A stretch of DNA of 64,000 bases from Fallopia convolvulus. Lineage: Eukaryota > Streptophyta > Magnoliopsida > Caryophyllales > Polygonaceae. The notes beneath the pieces were generated by a model. It saw only the letters and a list, made by a program, of their open reading frames with translations, was not told the origin of the DNA and ran no database searches. Location: positions 29,581,865 through 29,645,864 of the forward strand of contig OZ024728.1 of the NCBI GenBank assembly GCA_964016875.1, written 5' to 3'. The position numbers and the translations under genes were made by a program. Below are positions 48,076-60,117 of the stretch, one piece after another (within the stretch, counting starts at the first letter, position 1; each line of letters begins with the position of its first letter).

Positions 48076-49641
48076 CTAGTTGTACCCGTCGTGTCCTGCA
48101 CGACTATGGCTTTAAATTTTTTTTAGATATATTATAAAAAAGATATTAATAAAGAAAAATTTAATATAAATTTAATATAAATTTAATGTGAGTAATTTAT
48201 TGCCTATAATATGTATAAAAATTATTTTATTTTTGAAATCAAATAAAACAAATTAAATCTAGATTATTAAGTTTAAAATTGAAGATAAACATAGATATTT
48301 AAGATAAAATAATCTACATTAATCTTTTCCCTTGAAAATATTTCATAAACAGGTTTAACTCGTTATACTCGTTGTGTCGTGCACGACTATATGAATTTAA
48401 TACTTAATTTATTTAATGAATAGTATTTTAATTTAATATAAAAAATAACGTATTTATTAGAAAAATCATTAAGGTGGGCCAATATAATGTGAGGCACAAC
48501 CAAAGTTGTTAAGGTGAGTCCAATATAAGTTTGATACCTTAATGATAATTTATTTATGAAAAAGTATAAATAAAAATTATATTAATTAGAATCATTAAAT
48601 TTTATAAATTTTTTACAAAAATAATTAAAAAGTCAAAAATAATGTAAATTCTTATAATTTTTTAATCAACTTCAATTCTTTAAAAATCTTTCAATAAAAA
48701 GTTAAAAAGATAATTAATAATAAAAGATGAAAAACTATGAATGAATATAGAATTAAGGAAAAAATAATATAATTTTAACATAAATAATCCAAAAAGGAAA
48801 TTAAGGAAAAAATAATATAATTTTTTTTATCAAAATTTAATTTAGGCAAGTAATTATATACATATTTTAAATTTTTTTGTCTAAATTTGATTTATGATAA
48901 ATCTTTTACATAAATAGATAAAAGGATAAAGATGAAATAATTTTTTTATTTTTAATTAAAATTCGAATTGATTTTTTCCAAATATAAAATATAGTGTAAT
49001 GTTAGTTTTAGATAGAAAATATTAATAGTAAAAATATTTTCCTACCTTATTATGATAACAATCTATCATTAATATATTAAAAAATCATATGTTTTATTAT
49101 TCCTTTCTTTTAATTTTTTATTAAATATATTAGAACATTAGTTTTTAAAAAAATTAGATAGATTTTTTGAAAATTTAAAAAAAAAATTATAAATAATAAG
49201 AATACAAAACTAATTTATAAATATAAGATGGGGCTAGAATTGTTCTGGTGGCTAAAAAAGGTTCGACTTTAATATATAGTTGAAGATAGATAGATAGATA
49301 GATACTTCAAAGATATTATCATTTATATGACTATTTTTATTTCAAAGATGTATATGTGACCACATGTACATATTTTTTTATTATTTTTTAACTTATCTTT
49401 TACAAATATGATAAATATATATAATGTCCTTTTTAATCTATATTTGTAAAATATACTAATATTATTTTATCTTTATGTTTATCTGGAGATAAAATTTTAC
49501 AAATATTATTTTATCTTTAGGTTTACTTGAAGATAACTTTTTTGCATAATTAACTATTAAAAAATTATTATTTTAATAAAGGGGGTGATGTGGCGCAACG
49601 TGGTGGCAGAAATTGCTTCGGCTTTAGTTATTAGTAATAGA
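48076..49641 (-). mobile_element. Non-autonomous Helitron
   Basis: On the reverse strand the 1,566-bp insert begins TCTATTACTAATAAC and ends with a hairpin. The arms are tcgtg and cacga, followed by cgggtacaa and the terminal CTAG (48076-48079 on the plus strand). It sits precisely between A and T of the LINE sequence gtagaa|tgttgg with no target duplication. TC start, 3' hairpin, CTRR end and A/T insertion are the complete Helitron definition. The interior is AT-rich without any helicase or Rep gene. An (agat) repeat lies at 49281-49303. Confidence 0.9.
48355..48400 (-). repeat. Second, internal Helitron-type 3' terminus
   Basis: The reverse strand reads tagtcgtgcacgacac then aacgagtataacgag. 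It aligns base for base with the true terminus at 48076-48107 but has CGAG where CTAG is expected. It is a decayed earlier end of the element or a duplicated terminus. Confidence 0.6.
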
Positions 49642-50275
49642 TGTTGGCCCACCACGAAGACACAAGAGCAGAGGTTGATGGTAGCTGAGATGAGGATGCT
49701 AAGGTGGATGAGCGGACACACGCTTTTAGATAAGATTAGAAATGAAGTGATCAGAAGCAAGGTGGGAGTGGCCAACATAGGGGCAAGATGCGAAAATCGA
49801 GACTGTGTTGGTTTAGTTATATACAGAGGCGAGGGTCAAGGGAGCCAGTTCATAGGTGTGAAAACTTGAACTTGGGAGAGGTACGTAGAGGGAGGGGACG
49901 TCCGAAAAAATGTTGGAAGGGTAGCATAAGTTAAGATATCAGCCAGTTGAGAATTTCAATAGATTTGACAACATGCAGGGACAATTGAAGGGAGAAGATC
50001 CGAGTGGTTGACAACAGCTAGTCACCTGGACAAACGGTTTTCACTTAGGTACTTGGCAGCTTGGGCTTCTTGCCATGTTTGCTCGTGTTTGTGATTTGTT
50101 TCCCATTTTGCTCCTACTTTGTTCTGCCTATGGTCTCGTTTATTCCTTGCTTGTTAATGCTGTTTTGTGCTTTTCTGTCCCATTGGGTCTTTCGGTCGCA
50201 CCCCCTCAGCGTTAAACCGGGAGTGTCTCCATCTTGATCCCCCATATTCTCCTTGAGGGAATTGCACTCACGTCA

Positions 50276-50575
50276 ATGTTGTTTGAACAAATTCATAACA
50301 AATATGAATGTAGACCCAAAATGGATGAATGCAAAAGAAAAAGCCTTGGATGCAATGCCCATGCATTGCCATTCCCCAGGCCAGATAAAGAGCGCATAAG
50401 TTACAATTTATGTACATATACAAGAAGAAACATCTAACATGTTAAATGCACAAGACTGATACATCCTCGAAAACATGTCAGGCTCATAGAGGCTACTTAA
50501 CCGCCCTCGAGTGCAGCCAATCAATGGATGCTCTCATGCTAAATTTGGATTCAGTTGTTAAGCAACGCAATTTTC
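50276..50575. other. 3' flank of the domesticated hAT gene
   Basis: Non-coding; probably contains the 3' untranslated region of the reverse-strand gene that ends at 50576. The open frames on the plus strand here are shadows. Confidence 0.4.
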
Positions 50576-53500
50576 CTAGTCACTCATGTCATCATCAAGG
50601 AAATCTAGATCAGTATCATCATCATCATCATCATCAGTGGCGGCGGCCACAGTGCTTACATGGACATCCAGGGGTTCAATGTCGGCCAGTGTTGCCAATT
50701 CTTGACATCGTTTCGTACTATTTTCCATGTTCCCATCATCATAGTCGAGTGATTCATAGTCATATCCATCTTCATTGTAAAGAATATCCTGAACAACAAG
50801 AAATACATATCACTTTCTTGAAGAGACAGTAACAGTGCATTTGGTAAGATTGCCAAAAATATGTCAATGGTCTGATATGATAGTCGATAAAGCTTGATAA
50901 GTGTGCAAATGTGCTCATATCAAATTCTTATAAGCTAAAGAATCCATGCCAAACACACCCATAGAAGCACATCCTGTTTGAGTACTGTTAGAGGAAGTTC
51001 TGAGACCACAGTTCCAATCATAAACCATAAATATGAGATCAACATCACCATATAGCATAAAAGACTTGACATATTGAAGCTTCAATCAAGGACTATAAAA
51101 CTATGTAGCACTGAAAATTTAAAAATCACGTTTAAACATAGGAGAGAATATATTGGCTTAGAAAAGTTCATAAGATTAAGCTGGCAGCTCATACCCTGCA
51201 TATAAACTTACAAATGATCATTACACATTATAATCATCAAATTTGTCAAAACAGCCAATCAGAAAATGGGAGAGAGCATCTGTTCGAGAGCAAAAAGTAT
51301 TCAGTTCTTAAACATACCTCATCCTGAATAGCTGGTTTCTCGGGCTCTACTATCCATTCATCCAGTAAACCCTCAAGAAGTGCATCATCAAAAGATATTA
51401 ATTCATCTGACCTCCTCAGTTGGCACTCTCGGAGTCGTAAATTATAATGAGCATATAGAAGCTCATTCAACTTTTTCTGAGCTAAATGATTGGGTCTTTG
51501 GCGGCTGATATGATCGTACATACTTCTGTTATGCTCACATCCGAAGGAAGAGCATGTTTGGCTTAGTATGTGTACAGCTATGCGCTGCAGCTCTAAGCAA
51601 TTTATACCATGTTGTTGCCACCATGCCGCTGTTGTAGCCAAACATTATTAAAACAATGCAACATATTAACTCCATCTAAACATAGATGGGATGAGGCTTT
51701 TTCATTAAAATATTCAAAAAATAGAGCCACATAGTGGCTCTCACCTGGATCAAGTTCTGCTCTTGTACTGATAGCCAAATCAGTTCCAAAATCTGCTTTG
51801 GCCGATGTAAAATCAGAAATCTGAGACAACAAAAACATTGGGGAAATGAAAATCTAGCCATAGCAGGATTGATTATTTAGAGATTAACATCTACATTAAG
51901 TGATGACCTGAAAACACTTTTTTTTAAATAATATAGACCTGAGAGTGCTCGAGATCTCATAACAAGTAGAAGTTTGATTTTGTAAATGGAGCAATAGCTT
52001 GCATTTGATAATATTTTCCAACCACTCATGTAGGTATACCTGCATTGATGCAGAGATCCGCCTAGAACTATCGGGTTCAAGTCGAACAATACATTCATTT
52101 AATCCACGCATCACCTCCGGATTCTACATCAATGAAGCAAGAGAATATGAGAGAAAGCTAAAAAGGGAAAAATGTAATTCAAGCAGCAACAAATAATTAT
52201 GCACCAGATAGAAGTTATAATTGATAAGCATAGATGTTACATTTAATCATACCGCTACATAATCAGGGCGATACCGGTATGCAGGATTTAAGAAGTAAGC
52301 AGCCACACATAAAGGATGATGGAAGAGTGAGCTCCAGTGGCAATCTATCACACTCCAGAAGGGTCCATATTTACGCGCATCATCACCATTTATACTTTTG
52401 ATTGCAAACTTTGCTCTAAGCATATTATTGTATACAGATGGCATTAATAGGCTCCCATTGCCATTAACAGTTTGGAGTATCTGAAGAATTGGGTCAACTG
52501 ATCTCCGAATATACTGTAATTTCTTCCAAAATGTACCATTTAGTACAATTCTTTCAATTTCCTTACCCTCATCTGATTTAGAAAACCGAGATAAAAGCCA
52601 TTTGTTTGACTGAAACATTCTCTTCAGACCAACTCTATTCTCCCCTAGTGCCTGCAACGTAGCAAAGCTTGCCGCATACTTGGTAATAGCCGGCCTAAGC
52701 AGTTCCTGTCCTTCTGTAAATTCTTTTTTCATAAGATTCAAAAGCCACATTCGGTTATAGATGAACTTTGTTATCTTTTGCCCATTTTCCATGCAATCAG
52801 CTACCAGTTTTATCTTCATAAAGTCTTCTAACATTCTATCAATACAGTAGGTTGCACAAGGTGTCCAAAACAAGCTTCGTCTCTTCTCTTCAAGCATCTT
52901 TCCTGCAGCCTTGTAAGTTGGACTGTTATGGGTGATCACCTGCAGTCAGTTTCAAGATAAACAAACTGAAATAGCGGTCATAAAGCTGATTTGAGAAAGC
53001 AAAATTTCATTTTTGTTGCGAAATGAATAAGCCACTATAATACCTGCACAACATTATCCTCGCCAAACTCATCCACTACTTTGTCCAGCAATTGAAACAA
53101 ATTTGAGACACTCTCCACTATGTCAGTGGCATCAACTGAAGAAACAAAGAATACACCGCGAGGACAAGAAACTAAGAAGTTAATTAGTGTCCTAGCTTGT
53201 GCGTTTTTCCAACTATCTACAATGATAGAACAACCAGTAACTGACCAAGAAGCTTTGTATTCCACCAGATGGCCCTTGATAGAGGCTATCTCATCTTGGA
53301 GATATTGTCCAGCTATCTGCCTACTGGAGGGGCCAACCAGTCCTTGTCCATACTGGCTAACAAGCTCTAGCATCTTCTGAAAGTAAATTGAGTCTGCTGT
53401 ATCAAATGAAATGCCAGCATGATAAAAGAACTCACAGATGGAAGAAATCACTTCCTTGCGGTTCTTCTTGTTTAAAGTTATAGTTGGCTGTTTGTAAGGC

Positions 53501-54399
53501 AGCAGTTTATTGTTCACTTGTGCCTTACAAACTTCAGAGATTAACTTAGATCTTTTCATATAGATCTCAGACCCACTTCCCGTTGGCATTCCACTAGAAC
53601 TGCTTCTATATTCTTTTGCCAACCACTTATCCCTGTTCACCAATCTGTCATTGCTCATCGGCTGTGCATCATCAACTTCCTGTTCATCTTCTTCTGCTTC
53701 ATTTTCAAAGTTCATATATGAAAACGAAGAATCCTTACCATCTGGCCTTCGAAGCCTTCGCCCAGTTCGGTGCCATTTCATATTTTCCTTTATTTTCAAA
53801 TACACTTCCTCTGGTGCATTCTTGCAGGAGGCAACTTCCCCAGGAATCCTTGCTAAATGCTGCTTAAACCGATTAATTCCACCACTAACAACTTTGCCAC
53901 AATAATTACATTTTACCTTCTTCTTCCTCTCGTCTTGAGCAACACCATGTTCCCATCCAGGATCAACATATCCTAGTGAACGGAGAGGCGTCAGATTCAC
54001 AAGCATACCCTTATCACCGACAATTTTCTTTCCTTTCCTCTGATATCCTGCCTTATCCATGTCGTCGTCATCACCTTGTTCTTCGTCATCATCATAAGAG
54101 TGGAAATTCAAATACAAGCGCTCATCATCCTCGGCAAGCCTTGGTTTCTTGCTCGAGCGGCATCCTTCCAGGTTGTCTCTCATTTTCAGAAACACTTCCT
54201 CTGGAGCTCTTTCGCAGTATGTCACTTCCCCAGAAACTCGAGCCAAATGTTGCTTCAATCTATATATTCCCCCACTAACTATTTTCCCACAGTAGTTGCA
54301 TTTGACCTTCTTCTTCTTCTCATCTTGAGCTGTCCCATGCTCCCATCCAGGATCCACAAATCCAGAAGAACGGAGTGGTGGCATTTCTCCTCCAACCAT
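50576..54399 (-). CDS. Domesticated hAT transposase with two BED zinc fingers and DUF659
   Basis: Six coding exons in reverse order: 54399-53044, 52939-52253, 52123-52040, 51820-51745, 51628-51318 and 50788-50576. All junctions are GT-AG and in frame, giving 908 residues. Two BED fingers lie in the N-terminal quarter (KCNYCGKIVSGGIYRLKQHL from residue 33 and KCNYCGKVVSGGINRFKQHL further on). Each is preceded by GWEHG. DUF659 follows (IIVDSWKNAQARTLINFL), then the hAT core (FWTPCATYCIDRML) and the C-terminal dimerisation part (AAWWQQHG, ELQRIAVHILSQTCSS). The tail is rich in Asp. The second catalytic Asp of hAT transposases (DNASNN in the element at 26407) is replaced by THNSPTY. No inverted repeats flank the gene. 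Intact frame plus lost catalysis points to a host DNA-binding protein, as in related plant genes; its targets are unknown. Confidence 0.92.
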
Positions 54400-54858
54400 C
54401 CGGGGTACAACTTAAGAAAGGCTACGAATCTTCAGCCTAACTAAGGTAACACAACAAAATTACAAGCACTTATATCACATAAAGTGTCTGAAATTTCATA
54501 GAAAATACATCCAAACGGTGATCAACTGGCTAACATCTAAGCTGAGAAGACATTAAACGCGGAGCAGCGGCGGATCTAGGGGGGGCATGGGTGGGCAGCT
54601 GCCCCCCCGTTCGCCGGAAAATTCAACATAGAGTAGGGAGTGCCTGGGTGGAGGAGAGGGACGGGGCGGGGCAACAGTGAGGGTGGGATGGGGTAAACCA
54701 AACTAACGTCGGCGGCAAACCTAATTGGAAGGAAGAAGATGACATGACAGCCATTAAACGACATCGTTTAGACTTTCGAGTCTGTTGGGCCCAATTTATT
54801 TTTCTATTTTTTTTAAATCAATAAAAATGAGGAAAAAAGTAATAAATCTATAACTATA
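54400..54858. promoter_or_regulatory. Leader and promoter side of the domesticated hAT gene
   Basis: Contains the 5' leader (reverse sense). At about 54563-54620 lies gcagcggcggatctagggg followed by a G/C homopolymer foldback (gggtgggcagctgccccccc). It looks like one end of a Tip100-type hAT MITE, but the other end was not found. Confidence 0.35.
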
Positions 54859-54890
54859 CTAGCAGAGGGTCCCCGTGCCTGTCAATCTTG
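54859..54890 (-). mobile_element. Candidate Helitron 3' terminus
   Basis: On the reverse strand, ggcacggggaccctctg is followed by CTAG and then T; on the plus strand the preceding base is A. CTAG at an A/T junction with a cacgggg word about 12 bases inside resembles common plant Helitron ends. The left arm of the hairpin (ccccgtgc) is not present next to it, so the structure is incomplete. If real, the body would extend to higher coordinates, over the gene-fragment cluster. Confidence 0.4.
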
Positions 54891-56050
54891 TGAATGTTAA
54901 GATTACATTTTTAGTAATCAAGTAATTCGGTTTCAAATTGGGGAAGCAAGTAACTTATGTGCAAAACACGGGTTATCTGTTTACACAAAACAAAAGTGCA
55001 GCCTATAGGCCCGTAAATGTAGGAATTTTGCCTAAAAAGTTAATGCATTACAGGTCTAGTCTGCAAGATGATACAGATCGTTTGTACACGAATTTAACCA
55101 ATTCGTCTGCCACAATCAGAGGCAAAAAGAGCTGCTTGATATGGCAAAATTTACTGAACAAAATGTGCAGCTCCACCGCAGCAGACGAACTTCTAAATGG
55201 GGATGTTAACAAGTCATTTGAGATTAGTGGAGTTCCACATACTTCAATTCCCAGTCCAGCTTTCCATGTGAAATCTGAGTTGTACTTGGTTTTAGGATTA
55301 GCGGGATCTTTGTAATGCGTAGCCTTGACGATGTTTCAGCAAGAAAAACTGAGCGCTCCTGTGTAAAACATAAGGACTTACTATATGTTAGGAAATGATA
55401 ACTGGTTAATAATTTGTATGTCTGTTTTCTTGCATCTTACCTGAAAGTCCACGTTGTGGAGTGCAAGGGATTTTATTCCAAGAATATTTTCAGCTGTTCT
55501 AGTTGGAGCAGAGAAGTCAAATTATGTGTGCTCTATGTATATATGTTACCTTTTGTTAGTCTGGCTATTATGTGTAAGTGAAGAAATAATATGCAATGAG
55601 AAATTGTAGTTGCCAAATGGGGGAAGAGGAACGAGAGGCGTCCCTGAGCTTTCCGGCCTAAACCATGGTACCTATAAATGGCCATAACTATTTGGAACTA
55701 CTAAATTAAACTAAAAAAGTATAAATAATGATGTTCATCACTCCATTATAATTTTAAATTTTGTACAAATACATACAAGATAAAATATAGATGTATCAGA
55801 ATGATAGCTGGGAATTAGTAACTTTGAAAACAAGCTTCCAAGGTAGAAGGAATGTGGTGAAGCCCAGAATGCAAAATAAAACGGAAAAGATTTGAGGACA
55901 AGGAAATTCAACACCTGGAAAGCAAGAAATTCAATCAAAATTGTTCAAATTGGCAGAATAAATATGAAAAATTATATTACGTGAGAAAAAAAAAACATTC
56001 TTGTCCAAACCATCCAGTCCAAGTTAAAAACAGATTCCGCCCCAAAATCC
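54891..56050. other. Mostly non-coding, possible gene scraps on the reverse strand
   Basis: On the reverse strand at about 55370-55290, after an acceptor-like acacag, the reading ERSVFLAETSSRLRITKIPL is open but matches no family I can name. The 125-codon plus-strand frame at 54938-55315 overlaps it and shows no known domain. I consider neither a supported gene. Confidence 0.3.
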
Positions 56051-56095
56051 GCCATCTTTGGCAAAGCTGAACATGAATGTGTACATTATCTTCCA

Positions 56096-56720
56096 ACATT
56101 GGTCTTTTTTACAGCAAAAATTACATCAATGGATCTCCTCCATCGCCCTGCTTGGCTTCCTCTTCCAGTTCGTGGACGTTTCTGGAAATCTATTGAATTT
56201 TCTAGATTTAAGGATGAAAGTTGGTACACAAAGTCTTCTATTGTCTCACTCAGATTCCAAAAGCAATAATTCCGTCTGTAGATCCACCGATGACAATATA
56301 TATGTTCTTATTCTGCACATCACCTGAATATTATGTACTAAACATAAGCACAACAATACAAAGAAAACTGATTATGCATTCAACTTAATGTTTTTTTTTC
56401 ACATCACAATTTGAAATAATTTTCAATTTATAGTTTTTTAAAATGTCATTTTACCTTTTATTTTACTCATCATGAACAATTACTTGACAAGCCCAAGGAA
56501 TTCTATTGTGATTCTCCATTAAAGAATAAATGTCTATTAGATTAGTTTTTTTATGAAGAGTTTAAATGATTTTTATTACTTTACAAAACAAACAATGTCA
56601 TTAATTGAGAAGAACTCACACACCAGACAAATTTTCAGAGGCGCAATGCAAAGGAGTGACAACATGCTGCAAGACCAAAACATGTGATAACAAGGGAGCC
56701 AAATTTGCAACATCAAACCT
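56096..56720 (-). pseudogene. WDR6-like WD40 protein, two exon fragments
   Basis: At about 56720-56625 the reverse strand reads FDVANLAPLLSHVLVLQHVV then TPLHCASENLSGV. At 56327-56096 it reads NIYIVIGGSTDGIIAF, and after a 1-bp loss LSETIEDFVYQLSSL and IDFQKRPRTGRGSQ. A WD repeat ending STDGSIAFWDL followed by KRPRTGRGSQGGRWWRS is characteristic of the plant WDR6 homologue, from memory of the family. The tryptophan codon of FWDL is destroyed by the frameshift. No other WD repeats of this large gene are nearby, so this is a fragment, not a whole pseudogene. Confidence 0.6.
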
Positions 56721-57149
56721 GCAAGACAGAAGAAAAGTCAGCATGATAGGCACATGAATAGCTGGTTTTATGAATGCAATAGCTTTTTGGTCAACTATAT
56801 ACTCAAATTATGAGGTCGGATTAGATAGAGAAAATATGATATACCTCTGCAGGAAGTTCATTAAGAATATAAGCTTTAGCAGTTACAACTAAAATCTCAT
56901 AATATGATGTGAGTTTTTAAAAAGAATTAAGAAATAAGAACTACCTTATTCAGGGCACTCATAGTCTTAACCACCTCTTTGGTAAACATTCTCCCTTCTC
57001 GAGATGATCCAATTAAGATTGTTAGTTTAATGAATTGACAAGAAAGGCAAACAGAGATAACATTGACTCTACCCATCAATTTCCCAGATCAGCAACACCA
57101 AAGCCCTTTCTAGACAATCTCTTCGTAGGAAAATGGATTGTCTAGAAAT
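56721..57149. other. Spacer between gene fragments
   Basis: Holds no recognised gene. A possible reverse-strand scrap, FTKEVVKTMSALNK, lies near 56985-56945 and may belong to the ABC transporter fragment. Confidence 0.3.
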
Positions 57150-57272
57150 CTATTTATCAAGGGCGATGGTGTCTTCGTCAAGAAAATGGATTTTCGGGTT
57201 TCTTAGCATTGCTCTATCTATAGCAATTCTCTGTTTCTGTCCACCAGAAAGCTGAACACCGCGCGCTCCTAC
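57150..57272 (-). pseudogene. ABC transporter (ABCB type), one exon fragment
   Basis: After the acceptor aaacacag the reverse strand reads VGARGVQLSGGQKQRIAIDR followed by AMLRNPKIHFLDEDTIALDK and a stop. This is the nucleotide-binding domain: signature LSGGQ, then Walker B with ILLLDEATSALD altered to IHFLDEDTIALD. Loss of the conserved A-T-S and the immediate stop mark it as dead. Neither Walker A nor any membrane segment is found in the surrounding sequence. Confidence 0.75.
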
Positions 57273-58195
57273 CTGTGTTTATAATCACAACATGCCTTTC
57301 AATCAGAGAAGCAATGCAAGAAGAAATGAACAGGGATTGACATGCTCTGAAAGTGGGGAAAAAAGTTCCTTATCAAGCATCATATACCATGCTCAACGCT
57401 TGAAGCTGTTAAAACCCGGGTGCATCTTCCATAGTAACATGGATTTATCTTACACGGGCATCATATCCTATTTGCATTCACGAATTTAGATAGGAAATGC
57501 ATAAAAATGAAACTATAAGAAATCAGAGAAACTCACTAAATAAATGAGGCAGAGAACATGGTGTTCGAGCAAAATTTGGGCAATGGTGACGAACCAGGCA
57601 TGATTAGGTCACATAGATACCTGAGCATTTCATCGAACACCCGGTGCGCACCATCAAATCAAAAGTGAAAACAAAAGAAAAAGAGAAATTTGTCTGCAAA
57701 CTGAACCATCCTCCATAGTTTCCTCAAAAGGCAAACCGAATTGAACCTCAAACCAAATAGCACTAATGTACATAAGTTAGGGAAAATAATTAAATCGTCT
57801 CTAAATTACCTCGACCTTCATTGATCATTGAACGACCCGCCCACTCTCCGTCTCTCCCGTCCAACAACCATCAGAACTCCTTTGAATCCCTGAAATCAAA
57901 AAAAAATCAATTAAGATTGAAATCACTTGAATCACTTCAACCTAATTCAGACAAACAAAAAAAGATCAAAAGCCAAATCCTAAAATAATAGCACAACGGA
58001 AATCAAGAAGCCAAACCCTAATACTACAAATCGCTTTAGATGCAATTTTTTTGTAATAGTTTGTAGAAAATGAAAGAGAAACAGATGCAAAGCATACAAC
58101 TCACAAAATTAAACATATTGATTAAACTCTTCGTTTGACTTCTGCAACATGCCATAATTCAAATGAAATTCAATACAACTCAACACATGTTCTTC
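57273..58195. other. Spacer between ABC and Argonaute fragments
   Basis: No gene recognised. Phrases resembling leader or exon edges occur near 57830-57890, but no protein can be read. Confidence 0.3.
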
Positions 58196-59412
58196 AACCT
58201 TGGAGATTCCAATGGCCATTTTTTGGAAAGAAGTCATCATTTCCAAATTTTAGCTGAAGCAAATCAAAGCAGCAAGTCAGTTGGAAACCTTTGGATCAGG
58301 CAACGCCTTCTATCTGAACAAAGTCTTTACTTATCGAGATCCCACGGGACCTAAGCATCGGATCAGCATCATAGTTGTCGGTTTTCGATGCCTGTGTATA
58401 GACAAACACAATGTTAAAGAACAACATTAAACCTGTACAGAACAAGTAGTGTAGGGTGGATGAATGCCTTACATGGATTAAAACACTCATCCTTTCTTGT
58501 GGCTTCTGTCTAGACTTCTCAACAAGAGATGCCCTTTGGAGGTTGGTTAAAGCCTTGATATAACGTTGTAAAGAGACAAGTGTACAAAGCTGCAAAAGAG
58601 TAAGACCATATAAATAGACTACTTATTATGAAGTAGGCAAAATAATATATCTTCAGCACATTCAGAATCAGTCAATCACCTACAAAGGTACATAAGTAGG
58701 AGGACGCTTCATTTTGCCCACATTGATGCATGGAAATCTGCAGAGTAACGCAGTTCTATTTTCCGGATATTAACAAAATAGTCAATTTCAGTTTCTTCAG
58801 GGTCACTACCACTCCCATCTCTGTTTCTCTGTTTCAAGGTAAATCTGCAGAAAATAAAATCAACACGAGCATATCCATATAACAAAGCACACGGGGCACT
58901 CAACCACATACCAACTTTAAAATTGCAACAGGAAATGCATATGTCTGCTGATTGGATGGAAGTTCACTCAAGCCATTTATCTTGAGCTCTTGATCTGATG
59001 TTGTAGTTTTGATTCTCAAGTTTTTTCAGCATCCTCTTGGCCTAAATTTTTTTTACAAAATAAACATTAGAATATGTACACAGAGAACGGAACCACTTCT
59101 ACACAAAACAGTCTTACCTTAGCCCAGTCAATAGAGAATGGGTCATTAACTCTATAGTTGGCTCTAAGAAAATCCACAAGAGGCCCTGGTTGAACTATCA
59201 TGGTTGTTGACACATCTACACAAGATCAAATGTAAGTATGAGCATACACATTATTAAGCGGATATATATCAATGAGGGTATGAAGAATAAAACTCACCAA
59301 TGTTCAAAGACAGGCCAACTTGAATCCCTCAAAGAATGGAGTGAAAACCCCTGCAACCTAGAACTCCACCCCAACATCAGTGAAGTTCTTTGGATCATTG
59401 AAGATAAATGAT
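58196..59412 (-). pseudogene. AGO4-clade Argonaute, middle exons, broken
   Basis: Read in reverse order: VLGCRGFHSIL with a stop where Arg is expected (59412-59298); DVSTTMIVQPGPLVDFLRAN and DPFSIDWAK (59215-59118); AKRMLK, an extra A, then NLRIKTTTSDQELKINGLSE (59041-58940). Next FTLKQRNRDGSGSDPEETEI with DYFVNIRKIELRYSAD and a 1-bp loss before CINVGKMKRPPTYVP (58844-58684). Then LCTLVSLQRYIKALTNLQRA and SLVEKSRQKPQERM (about 58590-58487). Then SKTDNYDADPMLRSRGISIS and KDFVQIEG with a frameshift (58392-58313), and KFGNDDFFPKNGHWN (about 58254-58196). The order is linker, PAZ, then L2 of an AGO4/6/9 protein. The Mid and PIWI domains and the N-terminus are absent. Confidence 0.8.
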
Positions 59413-60117
59413 TGGGGTGAGTTTCCCTGGAAAATGTGAACACCAAAGGATATTCGCAGGTAGATACAAACTCCAAGACAACTGATTTGGAGAACCCACC
59501 ACCTGTAAATCCCAGAAAAGTACTCATCAGGATTGACTCATGCTTTAGAAGAAAAAACAATGAAAAATGAGCATCAGTAGAGTCTAACAAAGAAGAAATC
59601 AGTCTCAGGATGTGGGCTGTAGAGGCTAAGCTCGAAATGTCTATTGACACTGCTGCACAACATAGTCAGTCATAATTCAAAAGTTTTATAATGTGATTAA
59701 TAGAGTTGAGTATCTTCATTTACTCTTACTCATCTTCTACACTCTTCATGTCAGTTATCAAATCTTCAGTTCTCATTTTCACCAAACATGTCTTCCAGAT
59801 ATTCATCAGTTTCCCTTCATCATGCAGGCCTTTATCCTACTATATCAGAAAGTAATGGTGGTCCTGTTTTCATATTTTTTGATAAATCCAGACTATATAT
59901 TCCACTGTAACAGCATCAGTCAGCAAGCCTAAATGGTGACTTCCAATAAAATCTACTAAGATTTTGTTATTTAATCCACGGTAGTAGGACCAATGACCCC
60001 TGGACCCCATTCAGTGCCATGTTCCAGGCTAGTTCCACCTATACCTACATGCACGAGATTGTATTTCAACCACAAAGATGATTCCAAATGTGAGACACGG
60101 CAACAAAAAGGAGCTTT

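Larger units (their letters stand above)
47715..50275 (+). mobile_element. LINE remnant split by a Helitron
   Basis: Two pieces, 47715-48075 and 49642-50275. The first reads MLDVLTSEIQGEIMWCMLFV then DDIVLIDESRAG, ESKGFRLSMNKTEYVQFKF and, in another frame, FYKTIIRPVMLF. The second starts CWPTTKTQEQRLMVAEMRML followed by RWMSGHT and IRNEVIRSKVGVA, the next block of the same protein. Further on, RRGRGRPKKCWKG follows. The catalytic box is FVDD. Removing 48076-49641 restores V-E-C-W across the join. The 3' end near 50180-50260 shares gggtctttcgg and tccatcttgatcccc with the SINE tails in the kinase introns. Frameshifts make it dead. Confidence 0.8.

Noticed and set aside
53120..54444. Plus-strand frames opposite the large first exon of the domesticated hAT gene
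   Set aside because: Shadows of a 1,356-bp reverse-strand exon; no independent similarity.
54938..55315. 125-codon plus-strand open frame
   Set aside because: No recognisable domain, and it lies opposite a possibly coding reverse-strand stretch. Treated as chance.
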